This document shows, one piece after another, positions 61,774 to 64,000 of a stretch of 64,000 nt of DNA. The DNA comes from Chromobotia macracanthus. Taxonomy: Eukaryota; Chordata; Actinopteri; Cypriniformes; Botiidae. The translations under genes and the position numbers were made by a program. Location: the NCBI GenBank assembly GCA_036877525.1, contig JAZGTH010000001.1, positions 8,003,001 to 8,067,000 of the forward strand, given 5' to 3'. The notes below the pieces were generated by a model. It searched no databases. It was given only the letters and a program-made list of their open reading frames with translations, and was not told where the DNA came from. The stretch's first letter is position 1. Each line of letters opens with the position of its first letter.

Positions 61774-63240
61774 TGTTGCATTACAAGCTAGTCGAGAGAA
61801 AAAATGAATGGAGGCAGAGTTTTTTATAAATCGCTTACTTTACTTTTAAGTGTGTAAAATAGTGCTGCTTTGTTTATGTTGCGCTGGACAATATAGCAGT
61901 TTTGAACATATTCTGACACCCTGCCAAAAAAAGCAACATGTTTTGATGCGGTTGTAGAAATGCACCATTCAAAGTCAGCAGTAATTACAGCTGGTGATTA
62001 CAATTGAAAAGAAAGTTTCCAAAAATGGGTACTTACCAAAATTAAAAAAGCGGTATTTGAGCATGTGCTCATAAAACTGGGTTCCCAAGGGGGGACTTGC
62101 TCATGTAAAATAAAAGTTTTAGTAGGCTTGTAATTTGACTGAAGTATTCACCACATGTAAGTGTTGATTATTTTAGACACTGTTACAAAAGTACTTTGCA
62201 AAAATATTTCAGTGTACCTTTTTAGGGATTTACCCTAAATTTGCTCTGTTTTGAACCTATGCTTGAAATGAAACATAGGACGTGAGATTAAGTGCTGAAG
62301 TTTAAATCAGCATCTCGTAGTCATGTGTTTTGGCTTTGATCAAGGCATGCCTGAACATCATTAGGTCAGCTTAAAAATAAGATGTTAATTTTGTCTCATT
62401 TTTCCTCAGGAATCATTATTGTCTCATTTGTGCAGGGGTGTATTCATTCTCCATTACCTCCCACCACTGTTTTGCATAATTGTCATTCTGGGATGAAGCT
62501 CTTTTAACATGGATAACGGCAACCATCAGCAGAGCTTGGGTGAAAAGGATGTGTTTGAAACATTCTCACATTCTTAATTTAACACTGATCAGGTCTAAAT
62601 CTTAATATGCCTTTTAGCATTTACAGCACAATCTGATGATAAATGTATACATTTTTAATGTTTTAACCTGCTCTTAACACTTTTTCACACAAAACACTCA
62701 AAATGGATGATTAACTGAAATCTAGATCAGGCAGTTTTCGAGCATTGAGCGTTTTCTGTGTGTTTTGCACCGTTTGCTGAAGATGGCTTTTTTGGATGAT
62801 TCAGAATGTTGAATTGGTGGCAGAGCATGTCTGTCAGTCAGTCATTCTGTCATTCTGATTGGCTGTTTAGCTTTGCAAACCAGTGCACCAGAAGAAAAAT
62901 GAAAGCAACGCAGCAAGCAAATAAAAAAAGTTGAGCGGGAACTGCAAGTGTAGAATGTATGCGGCCTTAGGTGTCATGGGGCTTGGTGTACACGGGCAAC
63001 TTTGGACCCAGACACAGCTAAAATGAGCTGACCCCACAATCTGCTTTAATTGGCACTGGTTCATCTGTGCTGGTTTGGGTTTGAAGTGGGCTTCATCATA
63101 GTCTGTGCTTTTTAAAGTATTGACATAATTCAGCTTTCTTTAATATTAATAAAGCAGCAGACATTGGTTGGAAATGTTGTATTTTTCCTTACTAAGAATG
63201 ATAACACTGTTGCTTTCAACAAGTAAACCAGACCTACCAG
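61774..63240. other. Intergenic DNA, no gene seen
   Basis: AT-rich sequence. A stretch near 62,820-62,850 has short tandem GTCAGTCATTCTGTCATTCT units. The open frame at 62,867-63,064 (minus strand) has no recognisable domain. Confidence 0.45.
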
Positions 63241-63560
63241 ACCTCACTTATTGAATATAACTGGAGGTTTCCACTTGCCAGAGCATTTGCAGTTGGGCCA
63301 TTATTTCTTTACACTAATTACTTTCTCTCTTTGTTTCTTTCTCTCTTTTTCTTCAAGCTGGCCTACAGCTGCCAGTTCATTTGTCAGTTTCACAGCCAGA
63401 TGACTCAATTATTTTATGGGTGCGGCAGCTTTTCAGGGAGGAAAGTGTGATCTTCACCGGCGGTATGGCTTTGAGACCATTTGGTAAGAAAAGCTGGGAA
63501 AAATGGCCGAAGTGCATTAAAGGGCCCTTCATTAGTTGAGGTACATTAAGGCTCCTGGAG
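63241..63560. promoter_or_regulatory. Candidate conserved non-coding element
   Basis: A unique block of balanced composition, including ACAGCTGCCAGTTCATTTGT, AGATGACTCAATTATTTTAT, TTCACCGGCGGTATGGCTTT and AATGGCCGAAGTGCATTAAA. It has no reading frame and differs in texture from the AT-rich flanks. Enhancer function is inferred. Confidence 0.38.
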
Positions 63561-63603
63561 GCTCACCACTCTCCTGAACACAGACGATAACATTTACACA
63601 CTC

Positions 63604-63604
<1 letters not shown>

Positions 63605-63645
<41 letters not shown>
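63605..63645. repeat. (CA)n microsatellite
   Basis: A run of about twenty CA dinucleotides, preceded by an interrupted CACACTCACACG tract. A simple dinucleotide repeat, likely polymorphic in length. Confidence 0.95.
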
Positions 63646-63648
<3 letters not shown>

Positions 63649-64000
63649 CCACACAAAGCTAATGAAAACACTTGCCATTGACTTGGGTGTGTGTGCTGAG
63701 AGGAAATAAGAGGCTAGTGTCCTGGCAGAAGCAATATCAAGCATGAGTAATTTACAGGGTTTTAGCTGTGTGGTATTTCTGTTCTCAAGCCTGTTAGAGA
63801 TTTGTCTATCAGATAGTGCACATATAACTGATAGTGAGGAAGAGAGTGGGAGGCAGAAACTCAAACCTGCAGATAAAAGTCAATGTGCCCTTTGTTCAAG
63901 TAGTGGCTGGTCTAATGTTTATCCATCATTTGAATAGAGAAACATTCAAAGACCCTATGAAATAAAATTAGACTGTTTAAATTGTGGCTTTTACTCCATG

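Noticed and set aside
1..64000. CRISPR arrays, prophage or bacterial operons
   Set aside because: No regularly spaced repeats and no prokaryotic gene organisation; exon structure and repeats are those of a vertebrate genome.

Overview
The window looks like teleost fish nuclear DNA, probably from an ostariophysan (carp, characin or catfish grade). It is AT-rich, has GT-AG spliced exons, contains fish-type SINEs and MITEs, and carries a chromodomain Ty3/gypsy element of the Tf1/sushi type. The species call is an inference from repeat types; no database search was possible.

Positions 1-16,659 hold the 5' part of one protein-coding gene on the minus strand, pkn2 (protein kinase N2). Three coding exons are visible: a seven-codon exon 1 (16,639-16,659), exon 2 with the first HR1 Rho-binding repeat (6,048-6,348), and exon 3 opening the second HR1 repeat (2,131-2,285). 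The splice phases agree across all junctions and give 159 residues. The remaining HR1 sequence, the C2 domain and the kinase domain must lie beyond the left edge. The introns contain two long fold-back elements, a SINE nested in one of them, and smaller MITEs. One fold-back ends about 25 bp from the exon 2 acceptor and appears to supply the branch-point region.

Positions 16,660-64,000 lie upstream of pkn2. I find no host coding gene there, so it reads as a gene desert. In tetrapods the interval 5' of PKN2, toward LMO4, is also a long desert, so this may be the equivalent interval (inference). It contains unique, relatively GC-rich blocks that look like candidate conserved non-coding elements. 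The clearest is a CpG-rich block at 25.6-25.9 kb, of which a 102-bp piece recurs 3 kb away with eight transitions and no indels.

The best-defined mobile element is an internally deleted LTR retrotransposon at 49,814-53,344, with a perfect 5-bp target duplication. Its first post-LTR bases are complementary to the predicted start of its own RNA, the signature of self-primed reverse transcription. It is dead: frameshifted in reverse transcriptase, and lacking RNase H and the integrase core. Other repeats are MITEs, a second SINE fragment, strong inverted repeats and a (CA)n tract. There are no CRISPR arrays, bacterial-type operons or recognisable tRNA/rRNA genes. I do not see a new multi-gene system; the interest lies in regulatory DNA and transposon structure.
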